NCBI GenBank assembly: GCA_029721435.1
Contig: CM056573.1
Coordinates: forward strand, 123,219,447-123,283,446
DNA: 64,000 nucleotides
Source: Gymnothorax reevesii
Lineage: Eukaryota; Chordata; Actinopteri; Anguilliformes; Muraenidae
Direction of reading: 5' to 3'
How positions within the stretch are numbered: position 1 is the stretch's first letter; each line of letters begins with the position of its first letter. Of the stretch, positions 10,925 to 23,595 are shown piece after piece. Both the position numbers and the translations under genes were made by a program. The notes beneath the pieces were generated by a model. The model was given only the letters and a program-made list of their open reading frames with translations, ran no database searches and was not told the DNA's origin.

Positions 10925-13084
10925 TACACTCAAAACTTTAATCTGGCAGCCCAGTGCCAAACACAAATATCTTTTTTGTCAACAGTCCGTACAGTTTTTG
11001 CAATTAAAATAAACCAAAGACAGATTTTGTAAATAGAAACGCTCTTTTCTTTCCTTTCCTTTTTTCCTCTCTGATACAACACAGCTCAAGCTGACAAAAT
11101 CGGCCCAGTGGTGATGTTTATTTATGAGATGGGGGGGGGGGAGCTAGGAAGGAGGGGGGATAAAATCTGAACAAATGTTGCCTCCGCAGGCTTCTGGGTA
11201 GAGTTGTGCATTAAAGCTTAATTTTCTCTCATGTGAAAAAAAGAATGTCTTTCATCATCCGTCGCTGCTATTTTGAGTGGGAAGATCCTTCTCCTCCTGC
11301 CATACTGCTAAAAGCCATTCGGCAAACCTCCCGTTCCGCTTCTGTTACATATTAGTCCAGCTTTATCACAGCATGTGCTAGCCCTCCTCAGGGAAGCCAC
11401 TTTATGGCAGAACAATCGCTTGTATATTTTAACTGCTGTGTTTAATTAATTGAGCCTGGATTCTGCAAAATTCATAATTTTTTCATTAGCTCATGCGTCC
11501 CATATGAGATTATGATAAATTAATTAAGCATCTTGGTGATGATTCATCGCTATTTGTATGAGATAGAAATTTAGTGCATGTTCTCTGCAGAACATATTAT
11601 CTATATTGGTATGAATCATTACGTTGTAATTTAAGATCACTGAGCAATAAGTAGCGATGCAAATGTCTTGGCTTTATAACGGAGCACGCCCATTGAAAAT
11701 GGATGATCAGCTGTGTTCTTTTTTGCCGTAAGCACAACACTGTACACTGAAGGTTGAATCAGGCATGTGCACCATATATCTCTCCCTCCTGCCCTGGAAA
11801 CAGTTTCCCCCTGTGACCTGCATGGTGTGACCTGTCAGGTAGGAGCAGGGGTGGTGAGAGAGATGGGTGATGCAATGCCAGAAATAAAACAGCCGCTAGT
11901 GGCTGAGCCATCTAACAATGCAAAACAACAACCCTCAAATAACGCTCTGTATGCTTTGCGTACAGAGGGCTGTTGCTACATCAGGTTCCCAAGAGGAATT
12001 TCATTGTTTGGGATGCAGGCTAAAAAGGCCGGCCTCGTCCCCATTATGTTCCAAAGCATCACCAACCCCTTGTCACTCCTTCACAGTGAAATAAATGACG
12101 CGCCATGGCCGTCCTTTCTCAATGTAGGTGAGCTGGACTAAAGGGATTTTCCATTTAGAGGCTAAACTGAGCTACCCAAGGCCTTACCTGGAACGGAGAA
12201 GCTTTATTGGGAGTGTTTATAAGCCAACAAAATTCCAACCAACCAAGGAAATTTCCACAACGGTGTTTTGGTCAATTTCCAGGGTGTGTCACATTCTGTT
12301 GAAGCAAAAGTGGGATATCAGATAAAGTGATTAAGGGGTTTAAGTGGACAAAGGACTTCAACATTCTGACAGAGAATCTATAACATCTGTGTAACAGTTT
12401 CAGCAGTGTGATCTGCATGCATTCAATTCACCTGCCCAATACTGTTAAGTTTAAATGTACTCACATGCTTCTCCCAGGAAGAATCTTTCTTGCACTGTAT
12501 GATGGAAAATTTTCATACTTCTCAGGGTAACATTAAGGTATTTTTTTTGTTTTTTTTTTGAAGATTGTGACCATTGTTGCCCATGGTTCGGCTGCATCGG
12601 TGCTCCAGGCTGTTTCATTGAACTGGTCGTTGTCCTCTCCTATGACGTGACGTCACCCTGATTCCATGGTTTACAAGGCCCAAGAGACCTTGCAGTATCG
12701 CTCAAAGTGTAATTCTTTATCCCTCAGTTTAAATGAGTTCTGTAGGTATTGTTAGGTTGTAGCATGAACTGCAAGACAGATTTTAGAATAATAACTCTGA
12801 ACAAATGCTTATCATGTGCTGTGCAATGATGTTTCAGAAGGAGTTAGATGTTCTAATCATCAAATACCTTCTTAACTTCAGTTGTAACATAACAGAGTTA
12901 ATCAGAGAACAGGATACTCATCCCAATGAGCCTCACCATTTTGAATGAATTAATTATTTATTTTGGTCCAGATTAAATATTATTATAATTATTATGATAT
13001 ATTTAAATATTATTACATATGATTCAATAATTTTTATTATGCAACCCTACTTTAGAGGTACTTACAAACAGGATAACAAATCAG
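10925..13084. other. Gene-free; candidate conserved noncoding DNA at 11400-11720
   Basis: 11400-11720 contains dense TAATTA/TTAATTAA and CATAATTTTTTCATTAGC words of the style of vertebrate enhancers near developmental genes. The 124-codon frame at 11767-12141 has no recognisable domain and biased, repeat-like composition (SNNA repeats), so I do not call it a gene. Confidence 0.35.
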
Positions 13085-13960
13085 AAGCAACAGTTCCAAA
13101 ATGTTGTACTTCAGCTACTCATCAACAGGCTATATCAATAACAGAGCATTAGCAAAACACAAGTTCCAAAATATGAATTATATCATGGCATTTATGTCTC
13201 AGTTTTATATTTTTTATTACCTTATTTTGAACATTGTTTTTTATTTAGAAAGGGAACTTCACATCCTTAATTCTTGGTCACTGCTATTCCAGAGATTTTA
13301 CACCTTTCACAGATATGCATCTGCTCTTTAAGTTTGTCCTCACCTTTGTTTTGTTAAACATGCCTGTCCCCCTGGGTTCAGAGTAGTTCTCCCTAACTTT
13401 AAACAACCTTTGAATACAGCCAGCAAGAGTATTATCGTAAGCTTTGTATACTACCCCTGCTGTTTTAAGATCAACCAAATCATACAATTTTAAGGTGTGT
13501 GGATTAATGAATAACGGATTTGTTGGTTCATGATAATGAGATCAATGTATTATTCTATAGCTTTCTTGATCAATAGTATTAAATGCTTTCTTTTGGTCTA
13601 TTAACACTCATATAGTATATTCTTTTTTTATCTATGGCTGGTGAAATATTTTCTATCATTTTTATCACAGCCATTGAGGTGGACCTGTTTGTTCTGAAGC
13701 CGTACTGATGTTCACTCAATGGATTATATTTTTCTACTTAATTTTCAAGCTTTTTTACAAATAGTTTTTCTAGAATTTTTGATAATTGGGATAATAAACA
13801 AAGTGATCTATTATTGGAAAGAAATGTTTATCTACACTTTTTTAGATGGGGAAGACTTTTGTTATTCTTATTCTACTGGGAAGTGCACCTCTTTGGAAAG
13901 ATTTCTCGCAAACATGAGTCAATTTCCCTACCACTGAAGTTTACCAAACTCTATGTCTAA
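13085..13960 (-). pseudogene. Non-LTR retrotransposon (Rex1/CR1-like) RT fragment, internally deleted
   Basis: Minus-strand pieces of a LINE reverse transcriptase. Near 13790-13740 there is a PNYQKF-type word followed by SEHQYGFR-like sequence (YGFRTNRSTSMAVIKMIENI, with frame breaks) at about 13730-13650. The RT core is then missing and a C-terminal segment is readable at 13487-13284: YDLVDLKTAGVVYKAYDNTL, and later GTGMFNKTKVRTNLKSRCIS. These are hallmarks of Rex1/Babar or related CR1-group elements. Many stops and high AT content indicate an old copy. Confidence 0.65.
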
Positions 13961-14309
13961 TGTGATTTATTTTTTATTTATTTGCATTTATTTTGAAGGG
14001 TAAAATAATGACGAGATGATTACCAAATCAATGATTATCTCCTACAAAGTCACTGATAGACAAAAAAAGAAAAAAAAAACTATAACAAGTACTGTTTGCA
14101 ACTCAGTACAACTGCTCCAGCAGTGTCGGAAATGAAGGAAGTAGCCAACACTCGGGGACGTTACTCCTCCACAGCTGCTACATATTGAACCAAAGTTCAA
14201 AGCTTTATTTTTTTTTTAAATGAAGACACTGGGGAAGAGAAGTGGAAAATTAGTCAGATAATGTTGTCTTTATGGGGCTGTTCTCTGCCACTAAGGAGCT
14301 CGAACAGGG

Positions 14310-14715
14310 CTCACGGCCAGGGTGGCGATATCTTGAGGCGATCATGAAAGCCTCCAGAATCTTCGGCGGTACATCTTCTTGGCGCTTCACCCAAAGCTGC
14401 TTTTGCCACTAGCGCCTCAGCCGCAGGGCCTTGTTTGTTTTGCCACACTCTGTTATGGTCTCTCAGACAGTGCGTTTTAAAACGATTTCGTTGATAAAAA
14501 GTGCTATTCCCCACTGACTCTCAGCCGCTCCGTGGGACGGAGGGAGCAGAGCGGGCAGTGGAGGGGGGCCCGGGGTGCTGAGCGGGTCATGGCCTGCGGC
14601 CAGGATAGCAGCGTTGGGGGTTTGTGATCAGCTGCCAAGCCCGCCGGTGGAGGAGGAAGCTTTGGTGCGATCAGCGAAATGCCGCGGCGAGGCCGAGTCA
14701 CTGCTATATGCTGCG
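14310..14715. promoter_or_regulatory. CpG-rich patch (candidate CpG island)
   Basis: A local rise in GC and CpG in otherwise AT-rich DNA: GGCGATATCTTGAGGCGATC, CTTCGGCGG, CAGCCGCTCCGTGGGACGG, CCCGCCGGTGG and GCCGCGGCGAGGCCGAG. There is no splice-consistent coding frame that I recognise. It could be an unmethylated island, a promoter of a noncoding transcript, or a GC-rich repeat. Confidence 0.35.
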
Positions 14716-14768
14716 CTGTGCACATGCACTTGCTATTCTTTGCTGCTTGGGACGTTTGTGTTTATGTA

Positions 14769-15440
14769 TGTGTGTGTGTGTGTGTGTGTGGGTGTGTGTG
14801 GGGGGGGGGGAATTAAGTGCAAGTAGGCACACACACAGCTGTGATGCTGAGGGCCGTGAGTGTGTTTGAGTCAGCATGTTGGTCAGGGCGACGAATAGGA
14901 GTATATGTGTATGTGTGTTAGAGTGAGTGCATGTGATTGTGTGTGGGTGGATGTGTATGTAGAAGAATATGAGTGTATAAATGTGTGAGAAGGTGAATGT
15001 GTCAGTGAGGCAATAAGTATCCGGTGATAAGTGAGGGTGAGAGATTTGTGAAGTGCCTGCATGAGAGAGAGAGAGAGAGGGAGAGGGAGAGAGTGAGTGC
15101 GTGTTGGAAGGAGTGTGTGTGTTTGCATGTGAGAGTTTTAGCGTGCAAGGTGAAAGTGTTAATGAGAGTGGAAGAGGAGGAGAGTGTGTGTGTGTGAGAG
15201 CGCACAAAATGGAGAGCGTTTTGAAGGAATTAAGTGTTTGCACAAGTGTGGGCGAGTGTGTATTTGTGCAAAAGAGATTGTAAACATGGGAATGTTTGAC
15301 TCAGTGGATAGAAGAGGGAATGCAAGTAAATGCTGTGTGTGCAACTGTGTGAGAGGGAGCACTTTGTGTTTGTGTGTGAGTGTGTGAGTGTGAGTAACTG
15401 CATCTGTGCATGTGAGAGGGAGCATGTGGCGGGTGAGTGT
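14769..15440. repeat. TG/GA-rich low-complexity tract
   Basis: A (TG)n core at 14769-14800 with a G run to 14810, then about 600 bp of interrupted TGTG/GAGTG, with (GA)n at 15063-15094. The long frames read as TH-rich or SL-rich low complexity and are not genes. Confidence 0.9.
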
Positions 15441-16205
15441 TTTTATGTTGTACAGAATGATCTGCTTCATGTTTTGGGTCTTCTGTTAAATGCAAACCGA
15501 AGTCTAACCTGAATGCTTTCTTAAACTGCCATGTGGAGTTTTATACGGGCGCATTGATTTATCGGCCGAGGGTTGTGACATACAAGCTAAATACGTACTG
15601 CATGTACTAGTTATTCCCCGAGTGCCGCACGTATAAGATTTCTTGTAAATTCAACTCTTGTCAAAGAGCCATTTTAGCAAGTCTGTTTGAGCCCATCCAA
15701 CAGACGAACAAAAGGTACGACGTAAGAGTTGTCGCTCCTGGCAGGGTGGAATAAATCACTCTTGTAAAGTTTCTTTTGTCCTTCTGAAAGGACAGTTTCG
15801 AAATGATACCGCGCGTCAGCTTTTCGCCAGCTGAAGAAGTTGTATGAATAAGTGGGTCAGAGGGGAAGCTTGCGAGATTGAAACCACACGTCAGGCACAG
15901 CAATCTGAGTTTTCATAGACATCGTCTCTTGGCATGGACATGCAGAAGCACTTGAGTCCCTTTCCACTTTTTTTTGTGCACGATGGCTCTGCATTCATCT
16001 GGATTCACCAACTGATCACTAATGGTGCAAAAAGAGCTGCAAAAAGATTTTATTTATTTATTTTTAATTTCTATTTTTTTTCAATAACATGAAATATTGA
16101 TTTTGGTGAGGTGCTATATTTGTCCCACTGTGACAGCAGCTGATAGTGCAGACACACAAACATACATACAAACCACACACACACACGCTTACATGCACTT
16201 ACTCA

Positions 16206-16208
<3 letters not shown>
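15441..16208. other. No gene seen
   Basis: Mixed single-copy DNA with no recognised repeat or coding signal. Confidence 0.5.

Positions 16209-16244
<36 letters not shown>
16209..16244. repeat. (CA)n microsatellite
   Basis: About 18 CA units. Confidence 0.95.
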
Positions 16245-16246
<2 letters not shown>

Positions 16247-19200
16247 TCATCAACCAAATTGTTCGAACCCATTAAAGCAGTACTGTCATGGCTGAGCATG
16301 CATAATAATCATAACAAAAAAATGGCCAGTTTTTTTTTCCAAGTTCATCACTGGAGGAAATTTCCAGCTTAATATTACAGTGTGGTTAATCGTAGCTGTT
16401 AATAATCAAAGTTGCTCTGTCCAAAAATTAATTACTTTTTATGGCAGGACTCACAGTACATTTTACCTCTGTTGTTTTCAACATCCATTTTGCTTGTACG
16501 AATTTTGAGGTGTTGGTTGAGTGCTGCTGTGTCTGGCCTTGGATATTAGAAGGAAACTCGCCCTGACTTCACTGTCCATAATACTCAATTACATGCGATA
16601 TATTAGAAAATAAACAAAAGGGAGGCCAAAAAAAGAAAAGTTGCTGGTATGCGAAGGAATTATATTTTCAGTTATATTGCAAGAGACCAAAGTCATGTTG
16701 CCCACACTGAAACCAAGATCGCAGACTGCTGAACAATTTCTGTGATGACCGATGAGGATCTGCAGCGCATCCTTGGCCATGAGAGGAACAGTTTACATAC
16801 ATGAGAATAGCTTGTTGACCCTTGGTAAGGTTTGTAATACTCTGGGAATGAGAGAGCCTCCATTTCCTCGTCAAATTTAATTTCTATCCTGAGAATGCTT
16901 ATGTGAATCGGAAACCCAGCATTAGATTTAGTGAGCTTTCCAGCTTAACGCCAAGAGGGTCCTCAGGCATTTCAAAAAGGAATTACACAACCCATTAAAA
17001 AGAAGAAGTTGCTACCAGGTGCATTATGAGAATTGAAGCCTATAGACCACTTGAATATGATTGGTTATCAGTAATGGTTTTATGTCTCTGTACGTCATAA
17101 TCTTGACTCTGATTGGTTTGCCCCTAGACTACCTGACCGAGAAGGAAAAATGTTGTGCACGGTTTCGTAAGACGGCTTTGCTTAACTGATAGCGGGTGCA
17201 CATCTCAGCTGACTGAAATGACACCTTTTGTCTCAGGGGGAGTAACGGTGCACTCAACATGTCAGCCTGAGGGGAATAATTAACTGACCTGTGCGCGCTG
17301 TTGTAATGACTTATTGAACCAGGGAAAGGTTTCAGTGGCGAGTACATTGTTATTTACTTTCCAGCCATGTGCCGCCTGTGATATATTTAAACTCAATGAT
17401 AACTCTGTTCACCTTGCAAATGCTTTCTCACTTGGCAAGTTAATTCATGTCATTGCTCTTAAATACATGGAAAATGCATGTGTGGCATTGGTTCATCTCT
17501 CCACTGAAGTGATAAATATGAGCCATTGATTGGCTGTTGAGTCTACATGGCTGCAATTTGCTGCTGATTCAAATGAAATCCCATATGACAGCAGATACTG
17601 GAGTTTGAGAGCCATTTTACAATGTGTTCAACAATACATGGCTGCTGAGTGAAAAACCGGGGGAACAAAAACCCCTTTAAACATACTGACGATATGTCTT
17701 TACCCATTAACTTTTTTCATTCAAAAGTTTCCCAATGATTAGCATAATTCATTGGCAGGTAAATACAGATTCTCTATGAATGCAATAAGGGTGTAAACAA
17801 ATGCTATTCAGAGAAGTAGCTATTTTATCCAGAAAGTATGCTTTACAAAAAAAGATAAACAACTCTGAACATTTTCTGCGTTAGCTTGTAGCATATGCCT
17901 TAATGCAGGCTGCTTAACCTGAACTTTTTGGTTTGAATTAAATGATTATTATCTGCCCATATCTTTAATTTTGAAGAACATTGAGTATGTTTTACCCAAT
18001 TTTACATGCAAATAAAGATTTCTATTTTTACCGTAATGAGAAGAACTGGCTACATCCAATAGTGTCCAGTATCTTCAGAGTAAACACATTATTAATCAAG
18101 GAAACTGATCGCAAACAAGTCAAGACTCATCATAAGTTTAAAGGGAATTTTTCTTTCCTCTATTTTTAGCTCACCAGTTGCCAGCCTTATTCAGATATGC
18201 CTGGCAAAACAAAAACTGCCCCCTGAGGTCAATGTGTAGCAAATCCCTGAACTGAATTTGATCAAAGAGATTTAAAAATCAAAACAACAACTGGTTGGAA
18301 GGCAACACCAAGCAGTACATAAAAAGTCTGTGAATTTTTTGAATGGACCAACAATTTATTTATATGGTGCAACAACAACAACAAAATAGCAAAATCAGGC
18401 TTGATATGAACATTACATGCAACTTGTTTCAAACTTGTTGTTTCATTGCACATTTTGTGTTTGTGTAATTCAGTTATTCATTTTTCTCTCTCGCTAAACC
18501 TACTCTGAATTTTATTATCAGAAAATGGTTGTTTAGTTCTCTTTTTTCATAATCAAAATAAGAAATTCAGGCCCTTTAGTAATCATAAGGTGAATTTTAT
18601 CTTTATAATCTTTATAATTCCAATAATATGACTTTATTTGTCTCTTTAACTTAATTACCATTTTGCTTGGGGTATTTGAACCAGACAAGAAAAGGACGAT
18701 GGAATAGATGCAAGGCATGATTGGTATTGGATAGGCTTTGAAAGATTGACAGTCTCCAAAGTCAGAGATTATTCTGAGTATACACAGCTACTGGTTTAAA
18801 CCACTATTTTATACCTCAATGTTAAGAGCCAAGTGGATTGTTAGTTTTATTTAAAAAACGTATATTGAAGCATTTTCAGATGTTTGAAATCCCCCTCACC
18901 AGCAATGTAATTCTTTGTTGTAACAGAACAGGCAACAAAAACAAAAATCCGTTTTTAAGAGGCTTTTTAAAAGTGCGGTAAACTTAAAGGGCTTACATTC
19001 CTTTGTGCGCTCAGTTTCACCACTAGAGGGCGACGTTTTCTCCTCTCCAGGTGCTTGATTTCTCACGCAACACCAACTCGCTCTCTAAACATGTAAGGGC
19101 CCGCTTTTGTCTAATCCGCCCTGTTCCCGTGGACAAATTATATTCTCATAATTCAAATTGCATATTAAAAACGTGATTTCATTCATGTGATCTGTATGCC

Positions 19201-22200
19201 TTGCACATTTAGAAATTTAATGCGTGATCTGTCCCTAAGGATTTTGTGGTCACGTCCTTGGAATTTTTAAAGAATTTTTATTTTTTTAAGTCTGTTGCTG
19301 TCTTTTTGCTTTCATGCTGGTGTTTTTAATTGCTGTGATTGCTGCTGTTTTTTAGCACCTCAAACCAGGGTTAAATTTTTTTAAAATCAGTGTATTGCAA
19401 TGCCTGTGCTTCTCAAATTTAGCATTTCGACTGATTCTGCACTAACATTGAATAGCCTTTATTCAAAATCTGGTTTGGGAATCATTGATGTCCCCATTGA
19501 GCAGCCTTAACAGGACAGAGGATGTAAATCACATGACACAAGCTAATGTCCCACTTTCACAACCAGCTTCCTTTCGTGATGTAAATGGAAGATGTTGTGA
19601 CTGGACATCGAAGACAGTGGGTGTCCTTCTAGAATGTTCCACAGAGGAGGGGTGATAGCTCTGGGTTCATACAGCTTCCCCTTTACCAAATCATCGATGG
19701 TGATGGCAAACATTTATTTTCCTGCCTCATACTCCCGAGGAGGTCAGCAATCCTGAGAAAAGCTTAGCCGCTAGCAGTACAGTGCTGCATCAGTCCCTCA
19801 GTGGCACCTCACTCTTATTCTCCAGTTTTGTAATTCATTTACAAGTTTTCTTTAAAAAGACACGAGCAATGAACATAACAGGGAAAAAATGTACGAAAAA
19901 AGACCACATTTTTTGCCAGCTATGACCATAAAGGAGAGCTGAAAGTGGTGAGCAAACAAGCACAGCAGCCACTGCTAATAAATAAAAAACGGCAATTAGA
20001 TAAGCAGAATAAAAAATGGTGCACGATAAGCATGTCAGATACCGCAAATTTCTGCTGGTCTGGAGAGGTAGAATTCATGCATAAACACAGTATATCATTC
20101 CAGACCATTCCAAGTCCGCACTAATGAAGTGTATAACATAGCCAGAATTAGCTTTACAGGGAAAAAAAGCAAGAGCTGGGGTGAAGGAGAGTTTTATCAT
20201 CCTGGCTGGGAAATGGCAGTGGGATTATTGCTGTTGGCTCTATGCTGTGGTCTTTTTTTTTTTTTGGGAGGGGGCTGATTAGGTACTGCAGGCTCGACCG
20301 TCACTTTTCTATGAAGGGCGCAGGACTTTGGCATGACTGTTTAGGCTTGAATAGGGAGTTTGGTTAAGGGCCGAACTGACCCTTTGGCCCATCCAACCCC
20401 ACCAGACCCCAGGCAGGACTGGTTGGTTTTGAATCCCAAACTGGAGTAGAACAGTGCTGATATCAGCACGAAGTAAAAGATAAGAAACCTTCAAGGCACA
20501 TGCATTTCCCATTTTAACGGAAAGTACTCATGTTCATGAATTCATTACTGTGTTTGCTTTCATTTATTAAATACTTTGTCTTCAAAACAGTTTTCCAACC
20601 TAGGAGGAAGAAAGTGTTGACGTATAAGATTAAACATTATCACCGTTCATGCCATGGTATGGATTCTTGAGTGGAAATATATAGCACCTAAACACCGTGT
20701 TATCATTTATTTGGCATTGTTTGACACATGGTCATACAAAAGACATCTTAAATGTCTACTATTTCTCATCATCATTTTTTTTTTGTACTAAACTTCTTCC
20801 AGCACATGTACAAGCTGCAGTGATAAAATAATAATGTAGTATGACCGTTGCTGTCGGCTTTCCTAGGACGGCTTGGATTTAGCTTTGAATGAATATGTAA
20901 ACTACAATAGCTTGCTTGACATCAACTTAAACCATTCAGTATCCTATATTTTTATCATAAATTTTGACATTTATTTTCCCATTCTCCCCCTGGAGTGAAT
21001 ATGAAAACATACTCACTCGGAAATCTTTTATTTGGATTCAGCTGAGGGCATTCAAAGATGCACAGTAAGGATTTTGGGGTGAAATTGAGGTTCTGTTGGA
21101 ATAGAGATTTTTGCTTGGGAAAGTTCTTAAGTTCTAAAAAATAATGCACAGTATTTTCGTGGCAGCCATGATTTGTTTTTTCAAATTCTTTAAATGCAAA
21201 AAAAAGGTGGCTCTAAGCTTCCTAACATACTGGGTACACTGAACATCCCTGACAAAAAGAGAGGAGATGATACCATCCCACAATTCTTCAAGGCAGCATT
21301 ATTTTAAGCGATGGCCATCCATCTGGCCAATCACACACACAAAAAAACAAAACAAACAAGAAAGGCAAGACACTCATGATCATGTTGCCAAGTAGGCTAA
21401 GTCCATTCAAACTCACTTAGCAGCGCAGTTGTCGTTTTTCCTAAGTAATTATGAATTTCCCTTTAGACCTTTTCTTAACCCCGTAATGTTTTCCATCAAG
21501 GTTAAAGTGGCTAGGAATAAGAGGTATAAGGGTTGGCACGAAGGCCAGGAAAACGCGGACTGGACTCAAGTGCAAAGGTGGATTTGGTTGTATGTTTTGG
21601 TTTGCCTTCCGCGCGGGCAGAGGGCATATGCAAAACATTTGCTAACAAAAGGAAACGAGGTTCCTTAATGAAAAGTAAATCATTAGTATAACAGGCGGGA
21701 CACTGACTAATAACAACATTGTATCACAGAAATTGAAAAAAAAGGAAGTTTCCTTAAACAACGTGCTGGAACTACGCAGAACGATATCAGAAGGTTTTAG
21801 CTTAACATATATATGTATATATATACACAATAAATGACCATTACAGAATCTCTGCAAACTCTCAACATTATCAGATGTGGCCAGTTTTCATTTATAATGC
21901 ATACCGATTACAACTCCTGACTTCTCGTGGTTTTATTTACTCAGCGGTTGCAAGCAATGCATTCTCAAAGTCAGTTTTCACGTCACGGACCTGCCGCCAT
22001 CTCGATTTGGGGAAAAACAAACTGATACCGCCCCCTCTTTTCGCGCAGAGGGGAAGATACCCTACCATCACTGACACAAGCTAGCGATCTCTCTCCTTAT
22101 TTGTTTTCCTTCTCCAATATCATTGCATTACGATATTTAGACTCAGTTAAAGGAGATGGATATATCAAGGGAAAAAAAATGAAATCTGATCGTTCAAACT

Positions 22201-22549
22201 ATAGACTGTCTATGGTTCACTGGGCATTTCTGGAGAACAGGCGCCATGGCCAAATTACATTTTAGATTAGTTTTTTTTTGTTTGTTTTTTTCTGTTATGA
22301 GTACAGCCAGACACAACAATTTTTTGCCAATAAATGCCAATGAATGACAGATACGCACGCACTTTACCCACTGTTGGTACATTGATCAATAAGGGAAATT
22401 GACAGTTCAGCCTATCTATCTCGGGATCTGCACTAATGGCTAACCAACCACTAACCAGACCCTAATTCCTTAAGTTAGCTAGCTTGAATTAGATGGCTTA
22501 GGTGTCCTAAAGACAACTAGGAGACCGTGCTTGGATAAACTACAGATTC
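16245..22549. other. 6.3 kb without recognisable gene or transposon
   Basis: The longest repeat-poor stretch. It holds a CTCF-like site at 19020-19033 and a short (TA)n run at about 21809-21828. The 17350-17650 region keeps long AT-rich, CpG-poor words typical of conserved noncoding elements. No frame longer than 80 codons and none with a domain. Confidence 0.5.
19020..19033 (+). promoter_or_regulatory. CTCF-like core motif
   Basis: CCACTAGAGGGCGA matches CCASYAGRKGGCRS at 13 of 14 positions. It lies in the repeat-poor stretch and is not part of a recognised transposon. Confidence 0.4.
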
Positions 22550-22974
22550 CTCTAGAGCAAGCTAAGTTTCAGTGTGTTCTCATCTAATACCACTTGCGAT
22601 TCAGAGTTTCACGTTGTTGTTGCTGCAGAGCAATAATTCAGCTTATTACTCTCAGTTTTGCTTTTTATCGCGGGTGATCTGCTGTTTTGTATAGTAATTA
22701 GCAAGGCTTTTAAGTACTGCGTCAAGCAACTTTATTAGACCAGCTGACTGTTGAGTGCTCAGTTAAGTGCATTAGGCGGTTGCAGAGGCTAGCAACAGAT
22801 TCCTCCTTCAGCAGTCTAAGTTTCAGTGTTTTCTTATCTAATAGCACTTGTGAGTTAGAGTTTTACGTTGTTGTTACTGCAGGGCACTTATTCAGATTAT
22901 TATTATCAGTTTCGGATTTAAATGCATGCGATCAGGTGTTTTGTATAGTAATTAGCGAGGCTTTTAAGCACTGC
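22550..22974. repeat. Direct duplication, about 171-bp units at 254-bp period
   Basis: Unit 1 (22550-22720) and unit 2 (22804-22974) share CTAAGTTTCAGTGT, TTTCACGTTGTTGTT/TTTTACGTTGTTGTT, GTTTTGTATAGTAATTAGC and GGCTTTTAAGTACTGC/GCACTGC in the same order. About 83 bp of unshared sequence separates them. No coding frame. Confidence 0.7.
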
Positions 22975-23294
22975 AGATTTTGTATGGACAAAGTACAAGA
23001 CCGATAAGTTTTAATTTGGTCAAATACCTAGCCTCCCCATCTCTGTTTAGAGTTTCTAGATACTGGCAGGCCATGTTACTAAAAAAATTAATGGTTCAGG
23101 TGAAAGCGCGCAAGACAAGACACTAGTATCTTATTTCCTCCGCATGAAAAGAGGGGGATGCGGTCAGTTTGTTTCCCCCCAAATCAAAATGGCAGCGCAT
23201 CCGTGAAGTCAACGCTGACTTCAGAATGTGTTTTGCGATTAAATGAAATTAGATCATTTGAAATGTGTTTTTGCAATTACATTGCTTCCTGCCC

Positions 23295-23595
23295 CTCATG
23301 CTCAAAGACTTCAATTCCGCACGAGAATCTCTTACATAGCCTACGTGTTGATTGAATAATTGCTGACTACAGCAGAGGAACGTAAATATGCATCTTAAAC
23401 TTACACCGAATGCGTGAGAGTTGACAGGTATGCATTATAAATGAAAACTCTCCACACCTGATAATGTTGTGAGTTTTCAGAGTTTCTGTTATGGTAATTT
23501 AAATGAATGATTGAAAACAGGTTGTGACAAATCATTCATTTCAAGGGATTGTTTGAGCCTTCCCAGATGCCAGTTCATGAGCCGCCACTGAGCCA
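23295..23595 (+). repeat. Dispersed repeat family P, copy 1
   Basis: Shares with 52538-52820, in the same order, GACTTCAATTCC, GAGAATCTCTTACA, CTGACTACAGCAGAGGAACG, GAGAGTTGAC, GGTAATTTAAATGA and TTTCAAGGGAT. By eye the match is about 80% over 300 bp. No coding frame is conserved, so this is probably part of an unrecognised transposon. Confidence 0.65.

Noticed and set aside
11767..12141. 124-codon plus-strand frame
   Set aside because: No recognisable domain, no supporting promoter or splice context; chance length is plausible in 64 kb.
14704..15243. 179-codon minus-strand frame
   Set aside because: Reads as H/T/S/L-rich low complexity through TG/GA repeats; no domain.
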